This document shows positions 9,275-18,827 of a stretch of DNA of 64,000 nucleotides, in pieces. Origin of the DNA: Hymenobacter ginkgonis (GTDB lineage Bacteria > Bacteroidota > Bacteroidia > Cytophagales > Hymenobacteraceae); assembly GCF_009755225.1 (NCBI RefSeq), contig NZ_WQKZ01000003.1, positions 434,001 through 498,000 of the forward strand, in the 5' to 3' direction. The translations under genes were made by a program, and so were the position numbers. Every line of letters starts with the position of its first letter. Positions within the stretch are counted from its first letter, which is position 1. The notes under the pieces were generated by a model. The model had not been told where the DNA came from and made no database searches. It worked only from the letters and a program-made list of their open reading frames with translations.

Positions 9275-9598
9275 ATGAAAACCTTCCTCTTCGCTGCCCT
9301 CGCCACTGCTTTGTTCGCTACTGCTTCGGTGCAAGCTGCTCCGTTGCAACACGGCCCCGATTTTAACCAAGACCGCCGCCTCTCGCCCCGCGAGCAAGCC
9401 CGCTGGGATGCCGCGCACCGCAACGACCGCCGCGACGACCATTTTGACCGCAACCAAAACTTTGGGTTTGAGCGCGACCACCGCGTCACCCGCGACGAGC
9501 GCCGCCGCTGGGAAGCCGGCCACAACTATGGCTACGCCCAAAACCACCGCGTCAGCCCCCAGGAGCGCGCCCGTTGGGAGGATAGCTACCGCCGCTAG
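9275..9598 (+). CDS. Small secreted protein of EF-hand-like Arg-rich repeats, paralogue 1
   Basis: Unknown function. The 107-residue product starts with a signal peptide (MKTFLFAALATALFATASVQA) and continues as three repeats ending in a conserved xxExxRWExxH/R unit. The first repeat, DFNQDRRLSPRE, has the spacing of a calcium-binding EF-hand loop (D1, N3, D5, S9, E12). The second and third (GFERDHRVTRDE, GYAQNHRVSPQE) keep the frame but have lost several ligands. The mature protein is strongly basic. The ATG at 9275 is chosen because the upstream extension to 9137 has no signal peptide and lies in the duplicated leader. A paralogue lies at 11601-11963. Confidence 0.8.
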   Translation: MKTFLFAALATALFATASVQAAPLQHGPDFNQDRRLSPREQARWDAAHRNDRRDDHFDRNQNFGFERDHRVTRDERRRWEAGHNYGYAQNHRVSPQERARWEDSYRR

Positions 9599-9620
9599 GT
9601 AGTAAAGCGTTAACGGATAA

Positions 9621-9665
9621 AATTCCTCAAAATCTTCGGCCGGATGGTCGGGGTTTTGGGGAATT
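9621..9665 (+). terminator. Terminator-like hairpin
   Basis: AATTCCTCAAAATC pairs with GGTTTTGGGGAATT with two imperfect positions around a GC-rich loop, 23 bases after the stop of the small secreted gene. The rest of the gap up to 9891 shows nothing convincing apart from a short open frame discussed among the rejected items. Confidence 0.45.
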
Positions 9666-9891
9666 CTGCTTAAAATAATAAAGGGGCAAGGTTGCGGTGC
9701 CCAGCCCTGCACTGGCAAAACTGCACAAGCTCCGGCAGGAAGCAACCAGCGGCCGCTAGCTTGCTAAAGGGTAGGGAAGCCAGCGACATGATGGCCTGGC
9801 CAACCGTGGGCTACTATTTTTGCAAGGCCTTAGGCAAAGCTTTCCGGGTGCAGCTAGCCGAGGCCCGCCCTAAAACCGCGCTGTTCAAGTA

Positions 9892-11397
9892 GTGCATATA
9901 CGTTCTTTTCTTCCGCGCTGGGCCCTGCTGGGGGTAGTGGGGGTGCTGGTAGTGGCCGTGCTGCCGCTGCTGGCGCTGACGCAGTTTGCGCATCCGTACT
10001 TCGACGACTACGTTAATGCCAATGGCACGGCCGAGCTAGGCTATTGGGCCAGCCAAGTCCACACCTACCAAAACTGGTCGGGTCGGTACACCGCTGTATT
10101 TTTATCTACTACCCTTAATGCCCTAACCTGGTGGCCATTGGCCGCGCGGCTAAGTGGCCTGCGGCTGGTACTAGCGAGCGCCTTGCTGGGGCATTTGCTG
10201 GCGTTGCAGCAATTTTTTGGGGCGCTGCTAGCCGTGTTGGGCCAGCCGGCGCCGAGTAGTGCCCCGCCTCAGCCCAGCCGCCGCGGCGCGGCGTGGGGCG
10301 TAGCGCTGCTAGTGCTGGCGCTGGAGCTAAATGCGCTGCCCGAGCCCTTTTCGTTTTTGTATTGGTACGCGGCTTCCTTTGTGTACCAATTGGCCTGGGC
10401 ATTCGGCTTGGGGTTTGGGGCAGCGGCGCTCCGGGCCGTGCTCTTGCCGGCGGGGCACGCGCGCCGCTGGTGGGCCACTGGGGCCGCTGTGTGCCTGGCG
10501 GCCGCCATCAGCAGCAGCGAGCTCGTGCTGCTAGCCTGCTTTGTGGGGCTGGCGGGACTAGGCTGGTGGGTGCGCCGCCACCAACCGGCCGCGTGGCGGC
10601 TATGGCTGATTTGGGTCAGGCTGGCGCTAGTGTGCGGAGCTGTGGCGGTGGCCGCGCCCGGCAACTGGCACCGGGCGGCCCTCACCGATGCTTATCCGCA
10701 GGCGCATCGCTGGCTACTGCTGCTACCACGCACCGGCTGGGCAGTGCTCGTAGGAGTGAGCCAGCCGCTGGTGCTGGCCAGCGCGCTGGGGCTAGCCGTC
10801 AGCTTATGGTGGCTGGGCGTACTGCTACGCCCCGCGCCAGCTACCCCGCCCAGCCGCGCCGATGTGCTGGTAGTAGCCAGCGGCTATGCTTTGCTTAACA
10901 CAGTAGGGGTAGCGTTTATGAAAACCTTTTGGGTAGACCCCGTACTGAGCCGGGCAAGCAATCTGCTGGTCTGCCTCTTACTAGTATCAACGGCCGCCTT
11001 GGCGCTGTGGCTGGGTACGTGGTGGCAGCCAGTTGCGCTGCGCCGGCGTGGCAGCCGAGCGGTGCAACTGCTGGCAGTAGGGCTGCTTGGCCTGCTAGGG
11101 GCCGGTAAAACCGGCCGCGCCTGGCAGGAATGGCTGCTTGCGGCGCCCAGCTACGACCAGCAGATGCAGGCGCGCTATGCCCTATTGCGGCAGGCGCGGG
11201 CGCAGGGGCGGCTCTTGGTTTCGGTGCCGCCCCTGCGCCTGCCCGTGGTGCCGGGGGTGCTGGTGCCGCTGGCCGTGCCGGGCCGGCGCATCGAGTACAG
11301 TGTAGAAATACTGCCTGCCTACGCCGACAACCTCGAAATAGCCCGCTACTTTGGCCTGCAAGGGGTGCGCCGGCAGCCGGGGCTGCCTACCCAATAG
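9892..11397 (+). CDS. Polytopic membrane protein, DUF6056/glycosyltransferase-C-like
   Basis: A 501-residue integral membrane protein with about ten hydrophobic helices, very rich in Leu, Ala and Trp. After the first helix it has an extracytoplasmic loop with HPYFDDYVNA, then WSGRYTAVFLSTTLN. An acidic pair in the first loop and an aromatic GRYT block resemble the DUF6056 group and, more distantly, GT-C glycosyltransferases that use lipid-linked sugars; this is inference from pattern only. It begins with GTG at 9892, overlapping the TAG of a short upstream frame. It is flanked by the two paralogous EF-hand-repeat genes, so it may have been inserted between, or duplicated with, them. Confidence 0.7.
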   Translation: MHIRSFLPRWALLGVVGVLVVAVLPLLALTQFAHPYFDDYVNANGTAELGYWASQVHTYQNWSGRYTAVFLSTTLNALTWWPLAARLSGLRLVLASALLGHLLALQQFFGALLAVLGQPAPSSAPPQPSRRGAAWGVALLVLALELNALPEPFSFLYWYAASFVYQLAWAFGLGFGAAALRAVLLPAGHARRWWATGAAVCLAAAISSSELVLLACFVGLAGLGWWVRRHQPAAWRLWLIWVRLALVCGAVAVAAPGNWHRAALTDAYPQAHRWLLLLPRTGWAVLVGVSQPLVLASALGLAVSLWWLGVLLRPAPATPPSRADVLVVASGYALLNTVGVAFMKTFWVDPVLSRASNLLVCLLLVSTAALALWLGTWWQPVALRRRGSRAVQLLAVGLLGLLGAGKTGRAWQEWLLAAPSYDQQMQARYALLRQARAQGRLLVSVPPLRLPVVPGVLVPLAVPGRRIEYSVEILPAYADNLEIARYFGLQGVRRQPGLPTQ

Positions 11398-11469
11398 CCA
11401 TCCACAGGCTGGCCCACCTCCGAAGCCTAGTACCGAGCGGCTTGCGCGGGAAGTTCAATCGACGTGATG

Positions 11470-11560
11470 CGGGCGTTGGTCGGGGTTTGCGGGGGGTAGG
11501 CGCGAAAGTTGGCGCATGGGCCACGTTTACGGCCGGGCGTTTGCAAAGGGCTAGTTACCC
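11470..11560 (+). repeat. Duplicated upstream region, copy 2
   Basis: Aligns with 9121-9213 (see that entry) and precedes the second EF-hand-repeat gene. The conserved pieces include GGCGT(C/T)GGTCGGG and GTTTGCAAAGGG. Confidence 0.6.
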
Positions 11561-11600
11561 CGCCGCTACTGGCTCGGTAACCAATTTGCTTTTTAGCGCC

Positions 11601-11963
11601 ATGAAAACGTCCCTCTTTACTACCCTCGCCGCTACGGCGCTGCTCACGGCCACCAGCGTATTTGCTGCGCCCGCCCCTGGTAGCTTCAACCAAGGCCCCG
11701 GCCGCCGCGATGACAATTATGGCTACGCTAAAAACCACCGCGTAACGCCCCAGGAACAAGCCCGCTGGGAGGCTGCCCACCGCAACGACCGTCGCAACGA
11801 CGACAAGTTTGACCGCAGCAAAAACTACGGCTTTGACCGCGACCACAAAGTGACCCGCGACGAGCGCCGCAACTGGGAGCAGGGCCACAACTACGGCTAC
11901 GCCCAGAACCACCGCGTAACGCCCCAGGAGCGCGCCCGTTGGGAAGCCAGCTACCGCCGCTAA
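11601..11963 (+). CDS. Small secreted protein of EF-hand-like Arg-rich repeats, paralogue 2
   Basis: A 120-residue paralogue of the protein at 9275-9598, nearly identical in the last repeat. A signal peptide (MKTSLFTTLAATALLTATSVFAA) is followed by three units: NYGYAKNHRVTPQEQARWE, NYGFDRDHKVTRDERRNWE and NYGYAQNHRVTPQERARWE. Unlike paralogue 1, the first unit has already lost the Asp/Asn pattern of a calcium loop, so calcium binding is doubtful here. The function is unknown; a basic periplasmic or surface protein is the most that can be said. The ATG at 11601 is supported by the signal peptide and by alignment with the paralogue. A strong terminator follows. Confidence 0.82.
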   Translation: MKTSLFTTLAATALLTATSVFAAPAPGSFNQGPGRRDDNYGYAKNHRVTPQEQARWEAAHRNDRRNDDKFDRSKNYGFDRDHKVTRDERRNWEQGHNYGYAQNHRVTPQERARWEASYRR

Positions 11964-11970
11964 ACCTACC

Positions 11971-12018
11971 CGCCGGGCCGGCGTCTAACCGCCAGCGTGG
12001 CCGGCCCGGCGCTTTTTT
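11971..12018 (+). terminator. Rho-independent terminator
   Basis: The arms CGCCGGGCCGG (11971-11981) and CCGGCCCGGCG (12001-12011) are perfect, and the run TTTTTT follows. It separates the EF-hand-repeat gene from the next gene. Confidence 0.75.
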
Positions 12019-12044
12019 ACTCCTTATTTTCTGTTAAAAAACCC

Positions 12045-12497
12045 ATGAAAAAGTTTCTGTTGCCCTTGTTGGCGCTTGCCCTTTCTGCCACTGCTGCTTC
12101 GGCCCAGGCCGGCCCGCCGCAAGATGGTAGCCGCCCTACCCCCGAGGCCATGGCCGCCCGCCAGACCGAAGGCCTCACCAAGCAGCTGGGCTTGAGCACC
12201 GAGCAGTCGGCCAAAGTGCAGCAAATTATGCTAAGCCGCGACCAGGAAATGATGGCCATGCGCGGCCAAATGCAGGCCGGCACCGACCGCAGCCAGCTGC
12301 GCGAGCAGATGCAGGCCAACCGGGCTAAGTACGACGACCAGCTCAAGCAAGTGCTTACCTCCGACCAATTTACCAAGTACACTACTATGATGGCCAACCG
12401 CCGTGAGCGGGGCCGTGGCGCTGCCGAAGAAATGCAGGATGGCAAAGTGAAGGCCAAAAACGGCAAGGTGAAAATCAAAGCCAAAGCCGACAGCTAG
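12045..12497 (+). CDS. Periplasmic Spy/LTXXQ-like helical protein
   Basis: A 150-residue exported protein. The signal peptide is MKKFLLPLLALALSATAASAQ. The mature part is almost all helical and rich in Gln, Met and Arg: LTKQLGLSTEQSAKVQQIML, then a DQEMMAMRGQMQAG segment, then LKQVLTSDQFTKY. This layout, with a Leu-Thr/Ser-xx-Gln motif repeated twice (LSTEQ, LTSDQ), is that of the Spy/CpxP or DUF4890 type envelope proteins that bind unfolded proteins or metals. The C-terminus is a Lys-rich tail. The start is the ATG at 12045, just after the upstream terminator. A strong terminator follows, so the gene is monocistronic. Confidence 0.75.
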   Translation: MKKFLLPLLALALSATAASAQAGPPQDGSRPTPEAMAARQTEGLTKQLGLSTEQSAKVQQIMLSRDQEMMAMRGQMQAGTDRSQLREQMQANRAKYDDQLKQVLTSDQFTKYTTMMANRRERGRGAAEEMQDGKVKAKNGKVKIKAKADS

Positions 12498-12523
12498 GTC
12501 TTGCTTACGCCCTAGGTTAAATG

Positions 12524-12555
12524 AAAAAGCCCCGGCCAAGTGGCCGGGGCTTTTT
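12524..12555 (+). terminator. Rho-independent terminator
   Basis: Perfect 15-base arms, AAAAAGCCCCGGCCA and TGGCCGGGGCTTTTT, with a minimal loop, 27 bases after the stop at 12497. It is symmetric, so it can also serve the convergent gene that ends at 12579. Confidence 0.85.
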
Positions 12556-12578
12556 GCGCTTTTCTGTGAAAACAAAGC

Positions 12579-12863
12579 CTAAAAAATGCCCGTGGTGTGG
12601 CGGCGCGATGAGTGGCTGGCGGGCCGGCCGCCGCGGTGCCGCGCCGTGGCCGAGTGCTGGCCGCCAAAGTGCAGGAAGCTGAAAAGCGGTCTATCCTGGT
12701 GGCTGTGGTTGCGGTAAGTTTTATATACCGGCACAAAGTTGCCGCGCGTGAGGCGGCTGTTGCGCAGGGCGTAGGGCTTGCGCTGGGCGGCGGCCGGGGT
12801 CGCATCGGCCACCGAGGCAGCTAGCCCCAGCAGGCACAAAAACAGGAAGGTAGCTCGTAGCAT
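12579..12863 (-). CDS. Small secreted basic protein, unknown
   Basis: I do not recognise this 94-residue protein. It has a clear signal peptide (MLRATFLFLCLLGLAASVADA), followed by a basic, His- and Arg-rich mature region (RGNFVPVYKTYRNHSHQDRP, then many HSSRR-type steps). Such composition suggests binding to an acidic partner or metal, but that is inference. The ATG at 12863 places the signal peptide at the N-terminus; the longer frame to 12947 adds residues that would bury it. It converges on the gene at 12045-12497 and shares its terminator. The gap from 12864 to 13119 shows no gene. Confidence 0.6.
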   Translation of the reverse strand: MLRATFLFLCLLGLAASVADATPAAAQRKPYALRNSRLTRGNFVPVYKTYRNHSHQDRPLFSFLHFGGQHSATARHRGGRPASHSSRRHTTGIF

Positions 12864-13119
12864 AAAAAGGGGGTAGTAAGAATGAATGCGCGCAGCCGCA
12901 GCCGCGAGTAACACGTTGCTACTGCCCCCTAAACTGCCTTCGGGCACGAATTAGTACATCGGCCTGCGCCTAATTCGACGCGGCCCCCGCCAGCCTCGAC
13001 CGGCGCAGGTGCTTAATCGACTAAAAATAAGGAGTAGGGGCTAGTCGCTTTCCTTCAAAAAATAACCTCCTGCCTATCCTGCCCGTCTACCCTTTATCGC
13101 TACTTCGTTTCCGCTGCCC

Positions 13120-14931
13120 ATGAGCCTTTGGCAAATCATCCAACGCCTGCTGCCCTTTGTGCAGCCCTACCGCCGGCTCGTCATTAGTACGCTGCTGCTC
13201 ACCCTGGTGGGCTCGCTGGCCGCGCAGGTCAATCCCTTCGTGTTGCGCTACACCGTCGACACGGTGCAGGGTCTGCTCAACCAAGGCCTGGGCTTGGCGC
13301 AGGGCTGGCGCATGCTGGTGTGGGTAAGCGTGCTGCTGCTGGGCAAAGAATTACTCAATACGGGCATCACGTTTGGCCAGAAATACTACGGCGAAAAAAT
13401 CCGCATCAGCGTGTCGGGGGCGCTCGCCGAGTCGGCCGTAACCAAGATTCTGGGTTATGAGCTGGGCTTTTTCACCGAGGCCGGCAACCAAACCGGCAAG
13501 CTCCAAACCCGCATCGACCGCGGCGTGGAAAGCCTGATGAAGTTGGTTCAAAACTTCTTTATTGATATTCTGCCGCTTTTTGCCAACGCCCTTGTGGCGC
13601 TGGTCGTCATGTTTGTGGCCAATAAGTGGGTAGGGCTGGTGGCCACGTCCATCCTACCCGTCTACTTTTGGCTAAGCTACCGGCAGGCCGACCGCCTCAA
13701 CGGTACTCGCCGCAACCTGCGCAGCCTGCGCGAGGAAAAAAACCACGGCCTCATCAGTATTATTGATAGCATCGTGGTGATTAAGAGCTTTGTGCGCGAA
13801 GCGTACGAGGGCGAAAAGCAATTGGCTGTGCAGGATAAACTAGAAGCTGCGCAGCTGCAAACTCGCAAAACCAACTTTCGCTACGATGGCCTCAAATCGT
13901 TTTTCGAGCAGATTGGGGTAGTGGCTATCATTGTGCTCACCGCTTACCTCGTACTGGCGGGCCAAATGAGCATTGGGGCCATCATGTTCCATGTGCTGCT
14001 GTTCAACAACGTGTCGGCGCCCATTCGGCAGCTGCACCGCATCTACGACGAAATGAACGAAGCCCTGACCTACGCCGAGGGCTTTTTCGCCATCCTCGAC
14101 GCCGACGACCAGACCGAGCGCCCCGGCCCGCTGCGCCCCGCCCACCTGTATGGGCGCTTTGAGCTGCGCCACGTCAACTTCACCTACCCCAGCGGTACCG
14201 CCGCGCTGCACGACGTAAGCATGACCATCGAGGCCGGCAAAACCACCGCGCTGGTTGGCCTTTCGGGGGCCGGCAAAAGCACGATTATTAACCTGCTCTG
14301 CGAATTCTACCGCCCCGACAACGGCGGCGTTTACCTCGATGGCCAGCCACTCAGCGAGTACGATACGCCCGCCCTGCGCCAGCAAATTGGCCTGGTGCTC
14401 CAGAAAAACCACATTTTTAAGGGCACGATTGAGGAGAATATCCGCTACGGCAATTTCAACGCTACCCAGGCTGAGATTGAAGCCGCTGCCCGCCAAGCCT
14501 ACCTCCACGACCAGATTCTGGACCTGCCCAAGGGCTACCAAAGCGATGCACAGCAGCTCTCGGGCGGCCAGCAGCAGCGTATTGCCATTGCCCGGCTTTT
14601 CCTTAAAAATCCACCCATCATCTTCCTCGACGAGCCCACCGCTAGCCTCGACGCCATCGCCACTGAGCAAATCAAAAACAGCCTCGATGCCATCAAGCAG
14701 GGCCGCACGGTGGTCATCATTTCCCACAGCCTCGCCCAAATCGTGGATTCCGACTGCATCTACGTGATGAAAAAAGGCGAAATGGTGGAAAGCGGCACTC
14801 ACCTAGAATTGTACGAAAAGCGCGGCACCTACCGCGAGATTTTTGACGCCTCGGCCCGCAGCTTGAACATTGAGAAACTGGCCAAAGCAATGGCCGATGA
14901 CGGCGATGAGGTGCTGGATACGGCGCTCTAG
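13120..14931 (+). CDS. ABC transporter, fused permease and ATPase (exporter type)
   Basis: A half-transporter of 603 residues that would act as a homodimer in the inner membrane. The N-terminal half has six membrane helices (about residues 15-300) of the type 1 exporter fold; the C-terminal half is a complete ATPase with Walker A GLSGAGKST near residue 385, the signature LSGGQQQR, Walker B IIFLDEPT and the switch His in ISHSL. Substrate cannot be assigned; lipid or drug export is typical. The ATG at 13120 leads directly into the first amphipathic helix. It is followed by an AT-rich barstar gene that is probably not functionally related. Confidence 0.93.
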   Translation: MSLWQIIQRLLPFVQPYRRLVISTLLLTLVGSLAAQVNPFVLRYTVDTVQGLLNQGLGLAQGWRMLVWVSVLLLGKELLNTGITFGQKYYGEKIRISVSGALAESAVTKILGYELGFFTEAGNQTGKLQTRIDRGVESLMKLVQNFFIDILPLFANALVALVVMFVANKWVGLVATSILPVYFWLSYRQADRLNGTRRNLRSLREEKNHGLISIIDSIVVIKSFVREAYEGEKQLAVQDKLEAAQLQTRKTNFRYDGLKSFFEQIGVVAIIVLTAYLVLAGQMSIGAIMFHVLLFNNVSAPIRQLHRIYDEMNEALTYAEGFFAILDADDQTERPGPLRPAHLYGRFELRHVNFTYPSGTAALHDVSMTIEAGKTTALVGLSGAGKSTIINLLCEFYRPDNGGVYLDGQPLSEYDTPALRQQIGLVLQKNHIFKGTIEENIRYGNFNATQAEIEAAARQAYLHDQILDLPKGYQSDAQQLSGGQQQRIAIARLFLKNPPIIFLDEPTASLDAIATEQIKNSLDAIKQGRTVVIISHSLAQIVDSDCIYVMKKGEMVESGTHLELYEKRGTYREIFDASARSLNIEKLAKAMADDGDEVLDTAL

Positions 14932-14988
14932 CTACTTTTTGGGGTTAAACACCTATGCTTATTAAGTCAGCGTAGTTCAACACGCAAA

Positions 14989-15270
14989 ATGCTGAAACGT
15001 AGCGTATTAATTGATTTGGCTGGGGTCGAGAGTAAGGTTGCAATTCATGAAGCATTTAAGCAACACCTTGGCTTTCCAACTTGGTATGGAGTCAGTTGGG
15101 ACGCTTTTTGGGATGCTATCATCGCAGTTGTAGAGATGCCCGATGAAGTAATCTTAGTGCACTGGCAAGGCTTCGCACGCGCTTGCCCAAAGGATATGCA
15201 GATTTTACAGCAGATTATTCAGGATTATCACGAGCAAATTCCTACTAAGCAAATTCACCTCGCTGCCTAA
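14989..15270 (+). CDS. Barstar-family ribonuclease inhibitor, orphan
   Basis: The 93-residue protein matches the barstar fold: a short first strand (RSVLIDL), a helix, then the signature GFPTWYGVSWDAFWDAI, which in barstar forms the barnase-binding helix and loop, and a strand VILVHWQGF. Barstar proteins block the active site of a cognate secreted RNase. No barnase or polymorphic toxin gene is near, so it may be an orphan immunity gene or a regulator of another RNase. Base composition is visibly more AT-rich than in its neighbours (CAA, GAA and ATT codons dominate), which suggests recent acquisition. The ATG at 14989 fits the family N-terminus. Confidence 0.88.
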   Translation: MLKRSVLIDLAGVESKVAIHEAFKQHLGFPTWYGVSWDAFWDAIIAVVEMPDEVILVHWQGFARACPKDMQILQQIIQDYHEQIPTKQIHLAA

Positions 15271-15300
15271 CGAAGGCCGGACTTTGGCTGCTAGCCCCCT

Positions 15301-15334
15301 CAAAACCCTGGTTGCCTTAGCGGCCGGGGTTTTG
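15301..15334 (+). terminator. Terminator-like hairpin after barstar
   Basis: CAAAACCC pairs with GGGTTTTG, with an added GG/CC step, 30 bases after the barstar stop. The gap to pckA (15271-15689) also holds a 7-base stem (CTAGCGC, GCGCTAG) near 15415-15440 and the sites listed next; no gene is seen in it. Confidence 0.5.
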
Positions 15335-15576
15335 GCTTTATACCGAATTGCCAAGATGGAATACTCAACCACTTGTTAGGGGCCCTCCAGTTGCCATATG
15401 GCCATCAAGCGAAACTAGCGCCAATCCAGCGCTAGCTATTGTGTGGAAGTAGTATGGCCTAAGCTGCCTTATGCCCTTACCGACAAATTTTTTTGCATAA
15501 TAAAATGGCGTTTGGAGCGCGTAAAGAAGCATTCTGACTTGGCCCTAGTTGCTTGGCTGAAGTGAAAACAAAGCTT

Positions 15577-15594
15577 TTAGCGAAAATTCGCTAA
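15577..15594. promoter_or_regulatory. 18-bp palindrome upstream of pckA, candidate operator
   Basis: TTAGCGAAAATTCGCTAA is a perfect dyad with 8-base arms around AA. It lies 19 bases before the pckA -7 element, where the -33 region would be, so a bound dimeric regulator would compete with sigma factor. The factor is unknown; control by carbon source would fit a gluconeogenic gene. Confidence 0.55.
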
Positions 15595-15613
15595 ATAATA
15601 AAATTCGCAAGCG

Positions 15614-15621
15614 TAGTTTTG
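15614..15621 (+). promoter_or_regulatory. -7 promoter element for pckA
   Basis: TAGTTTTG matches TAnnTTTG. It predicts transcription start near 15628 and a leader of about 60 bases before the pckA ATG at 15690. Confidence 0.6.
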
Positions 15622-15689
15622 TGGCGTGTTGTAATACTGGTGCGAAGTGCTACGCAGGCGCTTGGCATTTTCCACCCTACCCCACCTCT

Positions 15690-17318
<1,629 letters not shown>

Positions 17319-17326
17319 AAATCTTT

Positions 17327-17431
17327 GACGAAAAGGGGACGTCCTGCTGACGACCGAAAGCATCTCCACCGCTTCATATAACGATGGGGTAGAGATGCTT
17401 TCGGTCGTCAGCAGGACGTCCCCTTTTCGTC
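17327..17431. repeat. Long palindromic element between pckA and cinA
   Basis: Two perfectly complementary 40-base arms (17327-17366 and 17392-17431) enclose a 25-base loop. The arms contain GTCCTGCTGA and AAAGCATCTC, shared in pattern with the elements at 25376, 28728 and 49373. It lies between convergent genes, 9 bases after the pckA stop and 12 bases before the end of cinA, so it can terminate both. Its size and family likeness point to a REP/MITE-like origin. Confidence 0.8.
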
Positions 17432-17443
17432 TGATAATCAGTT

Positions 17444-18709
17444 TTATACCTTCAGTAGCGCTGCCTCGCGGTGGCCGGCCAATTGCTGCCACAGCAGGAT
17501 AAGCACGGCCTGGGTCGTGTACTCGATGTTGGTTTGGCGGCCGCGGTCGATGTTAATCTGGCGGCTCACGGTGCCGCTGGGGGTAGCGCAGGCAATGCAA
17601 ATGGTGCCCACTGGCTTAAGCGGGGTGCCGCCGCCGGGGCCGGCAATGCCGCTGGTGGCCAGCGCTACATCGCAGCCCAGGCGCGCACGGGCGCCTTCGG
17701 CCATTTCGCGCACGGTGGCTTCGCTCACGGCGCCGTGCTGGGCCAGGGTTTCGGCGTTTACGCCCAATAGGCTCTCCTTAAGGTCGTTATCGTAGGCTAC
17801 CACGCTGCCCCGAAAATAAGCCGAGCTGCCGGGTACGCTGGTGATGCGGGCCGCCACCGCGCCGCCAGTGCAGCTCTCGGCGGTGCCGAGCTGCCAGTTT
17901 TTGGCTTTAAGCAGCTGGCCGATTACCACTTCAAGCGGCGAGTCTTCTTCGGCAAAAATGTAGTCGCCGATGCGCTCGCGCAGGGGGGGTAGGAGGGCCA
18001 GCATGCGGGCGCGCAGGTCGGGCTGGCCGTCGGCGGTGCCAGTGAGGCGCAGGCGCACGCTGCCCAAGCTAGGCAGGTAGGCCAGCTTAATAGTAGGGGG
18101 TAGGGCGTTTTCCCAGTCCTTAATTTTTTCGGCCAAAAACGACTCGCCCAGCCCAGCCGTCATCACCACCACGTGCTCGATGGGGGCGAGCTGAAACTTG
18201 CTTTGCAGCTTGGGCAGCACCTCATCGGTCATCAGCTTTTTCATTTCGAAGGGCACACCGGGCATACTGATGAACACCGTGCCCTGGTCCTCTAGCCACA
18301 TGCCGGGCGCGGTGCCTACGGCATTGAATAGTACTTCGCAGCCAGCCGGCACCAGCGCCTGCTGGCGGTTTACGTCGAGCATGGGCCGGTTGAAGCGCTG
18401 GAAAATCTGCTCTACGTGGCGCAGCGTGGGCTCGTGTAGCACCAGTTCGCGGCCAAAATAGCGGGCCAGCACGTGCTTGGTGAGGTCGTCTTTGGTGGGG
18501 CCGAGGCCGCCAGTCATCAAGATAACTTTAGCGCGCTGGCGAGCCAGGTCCAGGGCCGCCACTATCTCGTCGGCGCGGTCGCTCACGCTCGTAATCTGGC
18601 GCACACGCAGGCCCAGGCGGCCCAGCTGCTGGCCCATAAAAGCCGAATTGGTATCCACGACCTGCCCGTAGAGCAGCTCGTCGCCGATTGTCATGATTTC
18701 AACGTCCAT
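17444..18709 (-). CDS. cinA: CinA-family protein (MoCF domain plus nicotinamide-nucleotide amidase domain)
   Basis: The 421-residue protein joins an N-terminal MoCF-like domain (MTIGDELLYGQVVDTNSAFM, then MTGGLGPTKDDLT), linked to ADP-ribose pyrophosphatase activity in some members, to a C-terminal CinA domain (GTAESCTGGAVAARITSVPG, later ATSGIAGPGGGTP) that deamidates nicotinamide mononucleotide for NAD recycling. Full-length two-domain form. The ATG at 18709 (MDVEIMTIGDELL) is chosen because the extension to 18757 is outside the domain. It converges on pckA across a long palindrome. A competence role is historical and is not implied by this context. Confidence 0.95.
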   Translation of the reverse strand: MDVEIMTIGDELLYGQVVDTNSAFMGQQLGRLGLRVRQITSVSDRADEIVAALDLARQRAKVILMTGGLGPTKDDLTKHVLARYFGRELVLHEPTLRHVEQIFQRFNRPMLDVNRQQALVPAGCEVLFNAVGTAPGMWLEDQGTVFISMPGVPFEMKKLMTDEVLPKLQSKFQLAPIEHVVVMTAGLGESFLAEKIKDWENALPPTIKLAYLPSLGSVRLRLTGTADGQPDLRARMLALLPPLRERIGDYIFAEEDSPLEVVIGQLLKAKNWQLGTAESCTGGAVAARITSVPGSSAYFRGSVVAYDNDLKESLLGVNAETLAQHGAVSEATVREMAEGARARLGCDVALATSGIAGPGGGTPLKPVGTICIACATPSGTVSRQINIDRGRQTNIEYTTQAVLILLWQQLAGHREAALLKV

Positions 18710-18827
18710 CGAGGGGGTAGGGATAGTTTGGCAGGGTTTTAAGAAGGACCTTTGCAACGGGTGCTTGCAGGACAGCTATACGAGCCGTCTGGTTTTTGGG
18801 CCCCACCTATTTCCTCTTATTTAGTTT

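Noticed and set aside
9692..9892. A 66-codon plus-strand frame directly before the membrane protein, stop overlapping its GTG
   Set aside because: No recognisable features and an arginine/lysine-rich N-terminal half. The overlap with GTG 9892 could mean coupling, so a short peptide from an ATG near 9794 is not fully excluded.
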